From Glaciecola sp. UBA2563 (GTDB lineage: Bacteria > Pseudomonadota > Gammaproteobacteria > Enterobacterales > Alteromonadaceae), in the NCBI GenBank assembly GCA_002340325.1, contig DDLV01000056.1, positions 1 through 27,378 on the forward strand: 27,378 nt of DNA, in the 5' to 3' direction. Both the position numbers and the translations under genes were made by a program. This document shows positions 6,892 to 15,291 of this stretch, in pieces. Numbering within the stretch: the first letter of the stretch is position 1; every line of letters starts with the position of its first letter. The notes under the pieces are model-generated. The model searched no databases. It saw nothing but the letters and a program-made list of their open reading frames with translations, and was not told the DNA's origin.

Positions 6892-9276
6892 TGAGGTTTG
6901 ACAAAACAGCATCACTGGAGCGTCGGTCTCGATTGCGTTCTCAATTTGATAGGCCTGTAGTTTTCCCTGTTTTTCCAATTCAGTCATGATATCAAGACCT
7001 CGTTGCAGCGGGGCACATGATTTTTCCTTTTGATTGCCCGCATAGAGTATTTCAGCGAATGTAATTAAAGCGTCTGCATGGTCTCGTCTATATCCGGTAT
7101 TATCGTTTTGCGAACTGATCAATACTTCTCTTATGAAAACGCCTTCTTGCGCTGCATTAACGGCTTCATCAAAACGCTCAAGGTCAACCAACGTTCTCGC
7201 GTACTGTAGTTGTATAACTGATATCGCTCTGTAAGCGCCGAAGTCGTTCTTGTCCTTATCATAAAGCTGTTGATACATAGTCAAGGCTGTCTCTATATCA
7301 GGGAGCGCTTGCTCGCTTTCGTAAATGCCATATAGCAATAATGCGCGTTTCCACAGTAGTGTTGCTAGAATCTGCGATAATGAAGACTTTTGAGGGTTTT
7401 GGCTAACGATGTTCTGCAACCTTTCAATACCATCATTCAGTGAAGATTGGGCGTCTTCATAACTGCCTCCAACGAGGTCAATATGTCTAGACTGCGCATC
7501 GCCATAATCAGCCAGTAGTTTAGCCACCATAACATCTATATCTACGTTGTCAGGGTAGTCTTTTTGAGCTTGCTCGCTTATTTTGATGGCCTTCTTAAAA
7601 ATAGGTAGGCCCTTATCGCCTTCTTTTTCCCAGATATATGCATTGCCATGAATTACCATTGCATCGGTAATTGATTTGTAGTCGTTTACCGTGGGTGGTT
7701 GAAGTGTGACCAACGCATTAAAAGCGTTTTCTGCAATCATTGCTTTTTCGATTGTCGCAGGTGAATCATCATTTGCAAGATATTCAAACACTGCGTAGGA
7801 ATAAGCGGTTTGTAACACCGCTCGGTTCACATCGGCATTTTTAGAGTGCTTTTCCTTTAACGTGATTAATCCATTTAATGCTTTATTTAATGCAACTTGA
7901 GCCTGCTCCCGTCTGCCTAAATTTGGACCTCCAGGTATTCCTGAAATATCCGCCAATCGCCTATAACCTTGCAGTGTTTCTAGCTGCAACGACAAAGGCG
8001 TTCCTATGCTTGCATTGAGCGAATCTAGATAAACAAGGGCTTTATCTGCTACAGATTCTCTCGCTGACGTTGTACCCGTTATTGGCGTTAACGCATCGTA
8101 GAGGTCAAAGAGCATAAAATTTGCCAACTCTCTTACTTCATTAAAACGGTTAGATGCCTGCTTTTCCGCTTCAACGGCTCTAAAATACAAATTAGCAAAT
8201 ATTAGAGCAGCAATAATGATGGCGGTAAAAGCACTCGTTAAACCAGCAACGGCGTATTTATGCAGTGCAACATTTCGCTTCCATCGATACTGCCAATTAG
8301 CACCCATTGCATCAACGGGCTTTGCTTCCAGATAGTTGCCCAAATCATTTTGCAGTAATTCTACGCTTTGATACCGCTGATCTGGCGTTTCAGCAGTCGC
8401 TTTGTCAATAATTGCGTTGATGTCCGTCTTTCTAGGTAACGAGAGGTGCTTAGTCATGTATTTGAGTAGTTCACCCAATGAAAAGATATCGCTAATTGTT
8501 GTTGCTACGTTCCCGGCTAAGCGTTCAGGAGAAGTAAACCCTGCCGTATGCGCCATACTTGGTCGAGTTTCCATGGTTGTAGAACCTATGGTATGTGACA
8601 CCCCAAAATCAATAATCTTTACTTCATTTTCATGGGATACAAGTATATTACCTGGTGCGAGATCTCTATGGATGATCAGGTTTTTATGGGCATAGGCAAC
8701 GCCGTTACACATTTGCCCAAACAACTCAAAACAGGTTTCACTTGACGGTTGTTTTTCACGTAGGTAGTGATGCAGTGATTGACCTTTGACATACTCCATG
8801 ATGAAGTATGGCAAACCATCTTCTGTCTCCCCACCATCATAAAACTGCGCAATGTTTGGGTGCTGAAGACTTGCCAGTAATCGCCTTTCATCGCGCAACC
8901 GTTTCGTAAGTTTTTCAGAGGGCTCTGTCACCGCGACAAGTTTTATAGCGACTTCATGATCAAAGTCAGCGCCTGTTCTCTTGCCACGATATACAACACC
9001 CATACCACCCCGACCGATTTCATTTTGGATTTTATAGTTGCCGATTTGTGATGGTTGGCCTAAGTCAAGCAGTGCTTTTAGACCCTGACCGGTAACAGGT
9101 GCTTCTTCGTCTGCCGCAAGTGCTTGAGCAAGTAAATATTTTGCGCGTCGCCGCAACGCCTGATTGTCGCCAGTATTTTGTTCGATAAATGCCAGTCGTT
9201 GCTCTGGGGCGATATCCAACGCCTCTTCAACGATTTGAAGCGCTTTTTCATCTAATTCAAAATCAGGCTGCGTCAT
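6886..9276 (-). CDS. Membrane-anchored Ser/Thr protein kinase with TPR-like C-terminal region
   Basis: A 796-aa Hanks-type kinase. The kinase domain (about residues 80-320) has the glycine loop IGRGGMGVVYRG (87-98), ATP-anchoring Lys112 in VAIKL, catalytic HRDLAPGN (203-210) and metal-binding DFG (223-225). The usual Lys after HRDL is Ala207, a departure from the standard Ser/Thr catalytic loop. One transmembrane helix follows (about 341-362), then a ~430-residue helical region resembling degenerate tetratricopeptide repeats, presumably periplasmic and sensory. The start overlaps the upstream ECF sigma gene by 14 nt, so the two are co-translated and very likely act together. Kinase control of a partner ECF sigma factor is known from Vibrio parahaemolyticus (EcfP/PknT); applying it here is inference. 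Confidence 0.9.
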   Translation of the reverse strand: MTQPDFELDEKALQIVEEALDIAPEQRLAFIEQNTGDNQALRRRAKYLLAQALAADEEAPVTGQGLKALLDLGQPSQIGNYKIQNEIGRGGMGVVYRGKRTGADFDHEVAIKLVAVTEPSEKLTKRLRDERRLLASLQHPNIAQFYDGGETEDGLPYFIMEYVKGQSLHHYLREKQPSSETCFELFGQMCNGVAYAHKNLIIHRDLAPGNILVSHENEVKIIDFGVSHTIGSTTMETRPSMAHTAGFTSPERLAGNVATTISDIFSLGELLKYMTKHLSLPRKTDINAIIDKATAETPDQRYQSVELLQNDLGNYLEAKPVDAMGANWQYRWKRNVALHKYAVAGLTSAFTAIIIAALIFANLYFRAVEAEKQASNRFNEVRELANFMLFDLYDALTPITGTTSARESVADKALVYLDSLNASIGTPLSLQLETLQGYRRLADISGIPGGPNLGRREQAQVALNKALNGLITLKEKHSKNADVNRAVLQTAYSYAVFEYLANDDSPATIEKAMIAENAFNALVTLQPPTVNDYKSITDAMVIHGNAYIWEKEGDKGLPIFKKAIKISEQAQKDYPDNVDIDVMVAKLLADYGDAQSRHIDLVGGSYEDAQSSLNDGIERLQNIVSQNPQKSSLSQILATLLWKRALLLYGIYESEQALPDIETALTMYQQLYDKDKNDFGAYRAISVIQLQYARTLVDLERFDEAVNAAQEGVFIREVLISSQNDNTGYRRDHADALITFAEILYAGNQKEKSCAPLQRGLDIMTELEKQGKLQAYQIENAIETDAPVMLFCQTSK

Positions 9277-9844
9277 ATTTTAATGCGTCTTTTAGCCAAC
9301 CCCTTGTTGCTCGCCACGAACGCTTAACGGTGGTCGTTGAAATATCTAAAACGGATGCAATTTCTTCGTATGTCATGCCACCGAAATAACGCATTTCTAC
9401 AATTCTTGCCCGATTTGGATTGATGCTGCTCAATTTTTTCAGGACAGCATCGAGTTCTAATGCAGGTAGGTCGTCCTCATTTTCTGCGCCTAATTCAGTG
9501 CATAGTGTGACCAAATCACCTCCGTGCTTTTGCGACATCTTTTGCCGTGTTCTATCGACGATAATAAATCGCATTATGCGCGCGCATAGCGCAAGCATAT
9601 GTGAGTGATCATTGATTTGCACTTGCTCACTTTGCAGCAGTTTTACAAATGCTTCATTTGCAAGGTCACCTGTGACAAAGGTGAGAGGAGCCTGATTGCG
9701 TCTTAACACGATGGATGCGATTTTCTCTACCTCTGCATTAATTAGAGTAAACAGACTATCACGCGCATCAGTATCACCGTTTTGCCAACCCCTGATGAGA
9801 GAGTTCATTTTTAAAACTCTTTGTTCTTTATCATCCATGTACAT
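9263..9844 (-). CDS. ECF RNA polymerase sigma factor paired with a Ser/Thr kinase
   Basis: A 193-aa extracytoplasmic-function sigma factor. Region 2 includes TGDLANEAFVKLLQ and the helices after it, and region 4 has the helix-turn-helix MTYEEIASVLDISTTTVKRSWRATRGWL. This sequence type resembles the ECF group often encoded next to Ser/Thr kinases (the TIGR02999-like group). No anti-sigma gene is visible; the downstream overlapping kinase is the likely regulator. Start uncertainty: ATGs occur at 9844 and 9838, and the upstream ribosome site is weak. The divergent gene at 10033 is the closest candidate target, with inverted GACCCTTT motifs in the shared intergenic region. Confidence 0.9.
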   Translation of the reverse strand: MYMDDKEQRVLKMNSLIRGWQNGDTDARDSLFTLINAEVEKIASIVLRRNQAPLTFVTGDLANEAFVKLLQSEQVQINDHSHMLALCARIMRFIIVDRTRQKMSQKHGGDLVTLCTELGAENEDDLPALELDAVLKKLSSINPNRARIVEMRYFGGMTYEEIASVLDISTTTVKRSWRATRGWLKDALKYDAA

Positions 9845-9955
9845 GCACCACTTTTTTTGGCTGAATTTTTAGGGACGGCACACAACCTTATCGTAAATGC
9901 AATGAAAATTGTATATTTTTTAAGCGTTATTCAGGCAAAGTCTTCCTAACTTTTT

Positions 9956-9998
9956 GACCCTTTTATCGATTGTTTTTCGGTTTCTAAAACAAAGGGTC
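9956..9998. promoter_or_regulatory. Inverted GACCCTTT pair in the sigma/secreted-protein intergenic region
   Basis: GACCCTTT at 9956-9963 and its reverse complement AAAGGGTC at 9991-9998 are separated by 27 bp. Each copy reads toward one of the two divergent genes. They could be -35-like elements for an autoregulated ECF promoter pair or a regulator palindrome. This is a sequence observation with an inferred role. Confidence 0.35.
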
Positions 9999-10032
9999 TT
10001 GTTATGAAACATACGTCAAAAGAGAATATCTT

Positions 10033-11808
10033 ATGTTTTTGAAAATATATCGAACATTCAACATTGCACTGCTGTTGCTTCTTTCTATAGGCACTATTAA
10101 TGTAGCCTTTGCAAACTTAGGGACATTAAAAGAAGTATTACATACAGGCTATTCCGATGGTTGGAATGGGAGCATAAAATCTGATGAATATTGGTTAGAG
10201 AATACAAACGAACCAGGCGCAATCCGGTATTATTATGCTGCAGATAGCGGAAACAACGGTCAGCGTATAATTTCGACCAAAGTGTTACTAGATGCGGCCG
10301 ATCCATATTCGGAAGCCGGTCTCCTATATGGTTTTGACAAGTCAAGTCGCAGTTACTTTCTCGTCAATATAACAGCAAGTGGCACATTCACAGTCACGCG
10401 GCGAGATAGTGATGGCTTTAATATCATTTTTGAAGAATATCTCGACGTAAATCCAACGTCCTTCAATAGTATATCAATCGAAGAAAACGGTAATCGCCTA
10501 ACATTTTCAGTCAATAACAAATCGCTAGGTAATGTCTCTCACAGTGCGGCAGGTAAGGGCAGTGTAGGCATTGTGGCCATTGGCTTAGGCAAGTTTGGGT
10601 TTTCAGATTTCGTGGAAAATGCAAGTGCTAACTCTGATCAAATGAGCGTAAATCATCAGAGCAGACCGTCTCCAAATTCGAACAATCGCAGTCTAAATAC
10701 ACAGCCAACTGCCATAGCCGCAAGTCGTAACCCGCTGGATGAAAGGTTTAAAACACACTCAATCAGGGACGAATTTGGCTTCGAACAACCGATGGAAGCG
10801 ATGACAATCAAAATGCCGGAGAGTTGGGAAGTTAAAGGTGCTGTGCAGTGGTATGGCAAACCTTCTTGTGCACTTGACGTCAGTATTCCAAAAGTTCATT
10901 TAAAAGGAACATCTAGCAACGGCTTGCAGTGGGTTGAAGTCATTCCTGGCGGCATTTGGGCATGGAATACGAACTTTGATGCGATGCCGCAAATGGCTAA
11001 GTCTGAAATCGTAGGATGCGATGCCAGAAGAATTGTCGACATACAGACATTCGTTAATCAATACATACCGACCATTCGACCCAATGCAAAAACAAAATCG
11101 ATGCGTCCTCGGCCTGATGTGATTCAAGAGATGATGCAAGAACAAGCTGCTGATTTTGCAAAATTTCGACAGCAATATCCAAATATGAGAGTGCGGCCCG
11201 AGGCGATGGAGGTTCAATTATCCTATGACGCCAACGGCAGAACGGTTAACGAGCTATTAATAACCATCATAATGTTTCTGGACCAACCTGGTGTTGATGT
11301 GTATGGAGGTATGAGTGCCGTTCAGACGATTGCAATGGCAATGGGCACCGTAATGACCGCTACGGTCGAAGGGCCAGCTAATGAAATTTTGTTGAAAACT
11401 ATCGGTGATACCATTGTTAATAATCAAGCCTATCAATCGAGATTGCGTCAACACTTTAATCAACGTACTCAACAAATGGCGCAAGCTACGCAACGCAAGA
11501 TGGCAGCTAATCGCGCGTTTCGCAATAACTTAGCCAAATCCAATAATACTGCCAAAACATACAGTGATATTTTAGATAGCAATATGGCGAGCTGGAATAA
11601 GATACAAGGTATGAAAGATGCTGGTCAGAGTAAACTGGTTGATGCAACCCTTGAACGTACGCCTTGGCAAACGACATATGGCGAAACCGTTTATATGCCG
11701 CAGCAGTATCAGCGCGTGATCCAACTACCTAATGATGTATTTGCAGGCACTAACGACAATTTCTTTAATCCTATGAATGGAACTTCGTTAAATCAGTATC
11801 AGTACTGA
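10033..11808 (+). CDS. Large secreted protein of unknown function with LamG-like N-terminal domain
   Basis: A 591-aa protein with a Sec signal peptide ending near NVAFA (residue 28). Residues about 30-200 look like a concanavalin/LamG-type beta-sandwich: alternating hydrophobic strands such as EAGLLYGFD, SYFLVNIT, TFTVTRRDSDGF, LTFSVNNKSLGNV and GSVGIVAIGLGKFGFSDF. A linker rich in Ser, Asn and Pro follows (about 205-235). The C-terminal half (about 250-590) is not recognised; it contains two cysteines (in KPSCALDV and VGCDARRI), a Met/Gln/Arg-rich helical stretch (about 440-510) and a Tyr/Gln/Asn-rich tail. It is divergent from the ECF sigma-kinase pair, so it may be that system's output. 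No catalytic motif was identified. Confidence 0.75.
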   Translation: MFLKIYRTFNIALLLLLSIGTINVAFANLGTLKEVLHTGYSDGWNGSIKSDEYWLENTNEPGAIRYYYAADSGNNGQRIISTKVLLDAADPYSEAGLLYGFDKSSRSYFLVNITASGTFTVTRRDSDGFNIIFEEYLDVNPTSFNSISIEENGNRLTFSVNNKSLGNVSHSAAGKGSVGIVAIGLGKFGFSDFVENASANSDQMSVNHQSRPSPNSNNRSLNTQPTAIAASRNPLDERFKTHSIRDEFGFEQPMEAMTIKMPESWEVKGAVQWYGKPSCALDVSIPKVHLKGTSSNGLQWVEVIPGGIWAWNTNFDAMPQMAKSEIVGCDARRIVDIQTFVNQYIPTIRPNAKTKSMRPRPDVIQEMMQEQAADFAKFRQQYPNMRVRPEAMEVQLSYDANGRTVNELLITIIMFLDQPGVDVYGGMSAVQTIAMAMGTVMTATVEGPANEILLKTIGDTIVNNQAYQSRLRQHFNQRTQQMAQATQRKMAANRAFRNNLAKSNNTAKTYSDILDSNMASWNKIQGMKDAGQSKLVDATLERTPWQTTYGETVYMPQQYQRVIQLPNDVFAGTNDNFFNPMNGTSLNQYQY

Positions 11809-11905
11809 GGACATGTCATAGGAAGTGTCGCTGAACTATTAACACTTTATTCTAGAGTCAACTGTTGTTCGTTGAAGCGTCAATGCGTCTAGCGGAGGGA
11901 TTTTG

Positions 11906-11980
11906 ACATTTAAAAGTGTGCTCGCGCATGGACGCGCGAGCCCAAGCGCCCAGGGAAGGTGCAAAGCGTCTTTTAAATGT
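11906..11980. repeat. Nested inverted-repeat element (copy B)
   Basis: A perfect 11-bp outer stem (ACATTTAAAAG at 11906-11916, CTTTTAAATGT at 11970-11980) encloses a hairpin GCTCGCGC-ATGGAC-GCGCGAGC and a second one GCGCC/GGTGC followed by AAAGCG. Weaker pairing continues outside to about 11865-12030. The layout and the core CGCCCA-GGA-GG-AAAGCG match copy A at 2857-3055, with base-pair changes that keep the stems. It lies between convergent genes, where it could also help to end transcription, although no clear T tract follows. Confidence 0.72.
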
Positions 11981-12049
11981 TAACATGCCGCAGCTAGGAA
12001 GCAGAGCTCAAACGAATAGCATTCTTCGATGGATTAGGACTGTGCTGCA

Positions 12050-12961
12050 TCAATGTTTGAAGTAATGACCTTTAGACTTGTATGCACCGCGAAGATGTTC
12101 AATGAGAAGTTTTATTTTTTTGTCAGGTTTTCGTGCACGAGGATATACAGCGTAAATACCTTCTTTCTTTGCGGATTGGTCTGCCAATAATCGAATCAGG
12201 CGTCCTTCTCTAATATCATCATAAACAAGCACGTGTGGTAAGTAAGCAATCCCAAAATGGGATAATGTCGCTTGTTTAAGTGAGCTTAAATCATTTGCAT
12301 TGAATTTACCTACAACTTGTTCGGTATGATCAATACCGTCGACTTCAAATAACCATTGGTGGTTGCCGCTTTCCGATTTATAAGTTAGGCAGTTGTGGGT
12401 GGCTAACTCTGAACTATTTTCTGGCGTACCATGACGTTTAATGTATTCAGGCGATGCGACGACGACCCAATGTGAATTAACCAAGCGTCGTGCCAGCAGA
12501 CTTGAGTCTTCCAAATCACCTGTTCTTATTGCTAAGTCAAACCCTTGTTCAATGATATTCACGAAGCGATCATCTACATGTAAATCAACTTCAATATCGG
12601 GATAGAGCCTACAAAACTTTGCAATAGCATCAGTGAGCACAAAGCGTGCAGAAACTGTCGGCATAGTTATCTTAAGTTGACCACCGATGGTTTCACTAAA
12701 ACCACATACAGCGTCTTGGGCATCAATAAGCATCTCTGACGCCACTTTGGCTTTTTTGTATAAGGTTTTGCCACCTTCAGTGAGACTCAATTTACGCGTG
12801 GAGCGATATAAAAGCTGAATATTCAATGACGACTCAAGCCGTCCGATTCGTTTTGAAACGACGGAGTTGGTTAGCTCTTGTTGAGAGGCGACTTTTGAAA
12901 AAGAGCCTGCCTCAACTACTTGAACAAACAATAAAATATCGTCAGCTTTAGGTCTTAACAT
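12050..12961 (-). CDS. LysR-family transcriptional regulator
   Basis: A 303-aa regulator. The N-terminal helix-turn-helix is at about residues 5-62 (DILLFVQVVEAGSFSKVASQ, then NSVVSKRIGRLESSLNIQLL). A periplasmic-binding-type effector domain occupies about 90-295, with the family features QLKITMPTVSARFVLTDAI and DLAIRTGDLEDSSLLARRL. The sequence resembles the CrgA/DsdC-like LysR group common in gammaproteobacteria. It is on the same strand as, and 95 bp beyond the end of, moaC, so it is probably not part of the molybdenum-cofactor operon. Its target cannot be deduced because no divergent gene adjoins it. Confidence 0.93.
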   Translation of the reverse strand: MLRPKADDILLFVQVVEAGSFSKVASQQELTNSVVSKRIGRLESSLNIQLLYRSTRKLSLTEGGKTLYKKAKVASEMLIDAQDAVCGFSETIGGQLKITMPTVSARFVLTDAIAKFCRLYPDIEVDLHVDDRFVNIIEQGFDLAIRTGDLEDSSLLARRLVNSHWVVVASPEYIKRHGTPENSSELATHNCLTYKSESGNHQWLFEVDGIDHTEQVVGKFNANDLSSLKQATLSHFGIAYLPHVLVYDDIREGRLIRLLADQSAKKEGIYAVYPRARKPDKKIKLLIEHLRGAYKSKGHYFKH

Positions 12962-13056
12962 GGAAATTTAGTTTTGAGAAGTTATCTAAGATAATACCAA
13001 AATTGGAAAAACTGATTTTGCGCAATTGGTCTTATAGAGGTTATGAATTTGTTGTT

Positions 13057-13542
13057 TCAGAGGATATCTGGATTCTGCCACTCTCCAGTTTTACCGCCGG
13101 ATTTGGTAAGCACAGTGATTTCACTTATTTTCATCGCTGGATCTGACGCTTTACACATATCAAACAACGTGAGGCAAGTCACGCTGACCGCCGTGAGTGC
13201 TTCCATTTCGACGCCGGTTTTGCCGTTGAGTTTGCACATCGCATTTACCACGAGTCTTAAATTCTCTGCTTCAACGTCTATTGATACGTCCACTTTTGAA
13301 AGCATGAGGGGATGACACAGTGGAATGAGGTCGCTACAGCGCTTTGCTCCCATAATGCCTGCGATTTTTGCTGTAGTAAGAACATCGCCTTTCTTGTTTG
13401 TTTGCTCGATGATTTGGTCAATGGTTTGCTCAGACATGTAAATATACCCTCGAGCAGTTGCAATCCGTGTAGTCTCGTTTTTGTTATTCACATCGACCAT
13501 ATTGGCTGAGCCCGATGCATCAACATGGGTGAGCTTGTTCAC
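13057..13542 (-). CDS. moaC: Cyclic pyranopterin monophosphate synthase MoaC
   Basis: Acts with MoaA in the first step of molybdenum-cofactor synthesis, forming cyclic pyranopterin monophosphate from a rearranged GTP product. The 161-aa length is normal. Visible family blocks are DVLTTAKIAGIMGAKRCSDL, LIPLCHPL, GKTGVEMEALTAVSV and LFDMCK, with Asp128 and Lys131 at the same positions as the catalytic residues of the E. coli protein. It lies 16 nt after moaE in a moaB-moaE-moaC unit. moaA is not in this window, so the pathway must be completed from another locus. Confidence 0.96.
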   Translation of the reverse strand: MNKLTHVDASGSANMVDVNNKNETTRIATARGYIYMSEQTIDQIIEQTNKKGDVLTTAKIAGIMGAKRCSDLIPLCHPLMLSKVDVSIDVEAENLRLVVNAMCKLNGKTGVEMEALTAVSVTCLTLFDMCKASDPAMKISEITVLTKSGGKTGEWQNPDIL

Positions 13543-13558
13543 TAGTTGTCCTCGTTCA

Positions 13559-14074
13559 CTATTTAAACCACCGTTGAAACGACTCAGCGTCCGAATGCTT
13601 CGCTTCTACCCATTCTTCTCCATTACTTGTGAACTCTTTCTTCCACAAAGGCACAGACTGTTTCAAATAATCCATAATGAACTGAGCAGCTTCAAACGCA
13701 TCTTTTCGGTGAGCAGATGTAATGCCGACGAACACGATTTGTTCAGCGGCGGAAAGGTTGCCTATGCGATGTATGATTCTTATTTGTCCGAGTAACCACC
13801 GTGATTCTGCTTCATGACAGATATTCTCAATGGCTTTCTCTGTCATTCCTTCATAGTGCTCAATACAAAGGCCCGAAACATCATCTTTTACGTTGTAATC
13901 ACGCACTAGGCCAGTGAACGTAACGATTGCGCCGTTTTTACTTGAATTCCGGTGTTCAGTATCGCTTTTATTCTCGCAGTTACTTTTGGCCGTGTTATTT
14001 TCCGAACAGTGTCTTAGCGCCTCATATTCTGCAGCATGTTCAAAATCCTGAGACTGTATCGAGATACTGATCAT
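13559..14074 (-). CDS. moaE: Molybdopterin synthase catalytic subunit MoaE
   Basis: Large subunit of molybdopterin synthase; it transfers sulfur from MoaD thiocarboxylate to cyclic pyranopterin. The start at 14074 is preferred: it lies 1 nt after the moaB stop and gives a family-like N-terminus (171 aa), whereas an ATG at 14134 would put 20 unrelated residues inside moaB. Conserved blocks are GAIVTFTGLVRDYN, IEHYEGMTEKA, IHRIGNLS, VGITSAHRKDAFEAAQFIMDYLK (Lys138) and PLWKKE (Lys145). A Ser/Asn/Lys-rich insertion of about 20 residues (25-46) between the first strand region and the VTFTG block makes it longer than the usual ~150 aa. Confidence 0.94.
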   Translation of the reverse strand: MISISIQSQDFEHAAEYEALRHCSENNTAKSNCENKSDTEHRNSSKNGAIVTFTGLVRDYNVKDDVSGLCIEHYEGMTEKAIENICHEAESRWLLGQIRIIHRIGNLSAAEQIVFVGITSAHRKDAFEAAQFIMDYLKQSVPLWKKEFTSNGEEWVEAKHSDAESFQRWFK

Positions 14075-14075
14075 G

Positions 14076-14600
14076 CTACGTTTTGCTCTTTTGCAAAACA
14101 TGGGGGGCAAAATTGCAAGGTGCATGTTCGCCATCTAACTGACATTGGATGATGCCAGTCCATGCGGTTTTGCAGGCCCCTGTCGAACCGGGCATACAAA
14201 AAATGATGGTATTGTTGGCCAATCCTGCAAGTGCTCTTGATTGAATAGTCGACGTTTCTATCTCCTTGTAGGAAAGGTATCGGAATAACTCACCAAAGCC
14301 TTCAACGTGTTTATCAAAAAGTGGTGATACCGCTTCAGGTGTTGAATCACGAGAGGTAAAGCCTGTCCCTCCAGTAATGAGAATAGCGTGAATATTTTTA
14401 TCTGCGATATGATGGGAAACCTTCGCTCTGATCAAATACACATCGTCAATAACAATGTCTTTGCACACAACGTTATGCCCAGCGACATCAGCACTGTTGA
14501 CAAGATAATCGCCGGATGAATCATTTTCTTCTGTGCGAGTGTCTGAGACGGTGATAACTGCTATGTTGAGAGGGCGAAATACAAATTCAGCCTTTGCCAT
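14076..14600 (-). CDS. moaB: Molybdenum cofactor biosynthesis protein MoaB (MPT-binding fold)
   Basis: A 174-aa member of the MogA/MoaB family, which adenylylates molybdopterin or binds it before metal insertion. Signatures are AVITVSDTRTEENDSSGDYL near the N-terminus, the ITGGTGFTSRDSTPEA loop (about residues 95-110), and FCMPGSTGACKTAW (about 144-157). A good AGGAG ribosome site lies 6 nt before the ATG. The gene is tightly followed by moaE (1-nt gap) and preceded by mobA (42 nt). Length and C-terminus favour MoaB over MogA. Confidence 0.92.
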   Translation of the reverse strand: MAKAEFVFRPLNIAVITVSDTRTEENDSSGDYLVNSADVAGHNVVCKDIVIDDVYLIRAKVSHHIADKNIHAILITGGTGFTSRDSTPEAVSPLFDKHVEGFGELFRYLSYKEIETSTIQSRALAGLANNTIIFCMPGSTGACKTAWTGIIQCQLDGEHAPCNFAPHVLQKSKT

Positions 14601-14642
14601 TTGGTTCTCCTATACCATATCAAGCATACCTTACGGATTTAT

Positions 14643-15203
14643 TCATAATAACATATGAGCTTTTTGCAAGTCTTCCGGTGAGTTAATGTTTGTAAGTTCA
14701 TCGTTGTTTTCACACTCGACACATTTGACTTTTATCGAATCGATAAATCGCCCGACAGAGAAGTTGTTGGAACGCTTCAACTGATGCTCTAGCAAATCTA
14801 TAAGGTGTTTCGAATTTTTTAAAAAAAGCGGGAAGTTATTGTCACCAATACTGACATGAGTGTGATCCTCTATGCCTTTTTTTACAGTCTTTTGCAGCGT
14901 AGCAGCAGAAATCAGCGGCAAATCTACAGGTAAGAACAATATATCATTCTCCTGATATTGAACGCATGCTGCATGAATGGCTGACAGTGGGCCTTTGTGA
15001 GGGATGATATCCTGAATATAATCCGTTTTTGCTTCGTTTCGACTGATTCGAATGTTAAAAAACGAAGCTTCTCGTAGATTGCGTATTGCGATATCCATTA
15101 GCGAGTGGTCGCCGAGTTTGACATGTGCTTTGTCTTGTCCCATTCGGTTTGAAAACCCGCCGGCCATGATGACGCAGATAACACTCCTGTTTTGATCTTG
15201 CAT
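14643..15203 (-). CDS. mobA: Molybdenum cofactor guanylyltransferase MobA
   Basis: Attaches GMP to molybdopterin to make the guanine dinucleotide form used by nitrate, DMSO and TMAO reductases. The nucleotide-binding signature VIMAGGFSNRMGQDKA is close to the N-terminus, followed by FLPVDLPLIS, the metal-binding DxP region. The start at 15203 (186 aa) is chosen because AGAAGG lies 6 nt upstream; the longer frame from 15233 adds ten basic residues not typical of the family. First gene of the mobA-moaB-moaE-moaC run on the minus strand, and divergent to moeB. Confidence 0.9.
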   Translation of the reverse strand: MQDQNRSVICVIMAGGFSNRMGQDKAHVKLGDHSLMDIAIRNLREASFFNIRISRNEAKTDYIQDIIPHKGPLSAIHAACVQYQENDILFLPVDLPLISAATLQKTVKKGIEDHTHVSIGDNNFPLFLKNSKHLIDLLEHQLKRSNNFSVGRFIDSIKVKCVECENNDELTNINSPEDLQKAHMLL

Positions 15204-15291
15204 TTCATGCCTTCTTATTCTTCTGTATGTCACTACAATATAGTATGTTCAACAAACTCTTGTAGAAAAAAAGCAACCGTATGAGCTTGTC

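Noticed and set aside
10004..10042. Twelve-codon upstream frame overlapping the start of the secreted protein
   Set aside because: No ribosome site; a leader-peptide role cannot be supported from sequence alone.
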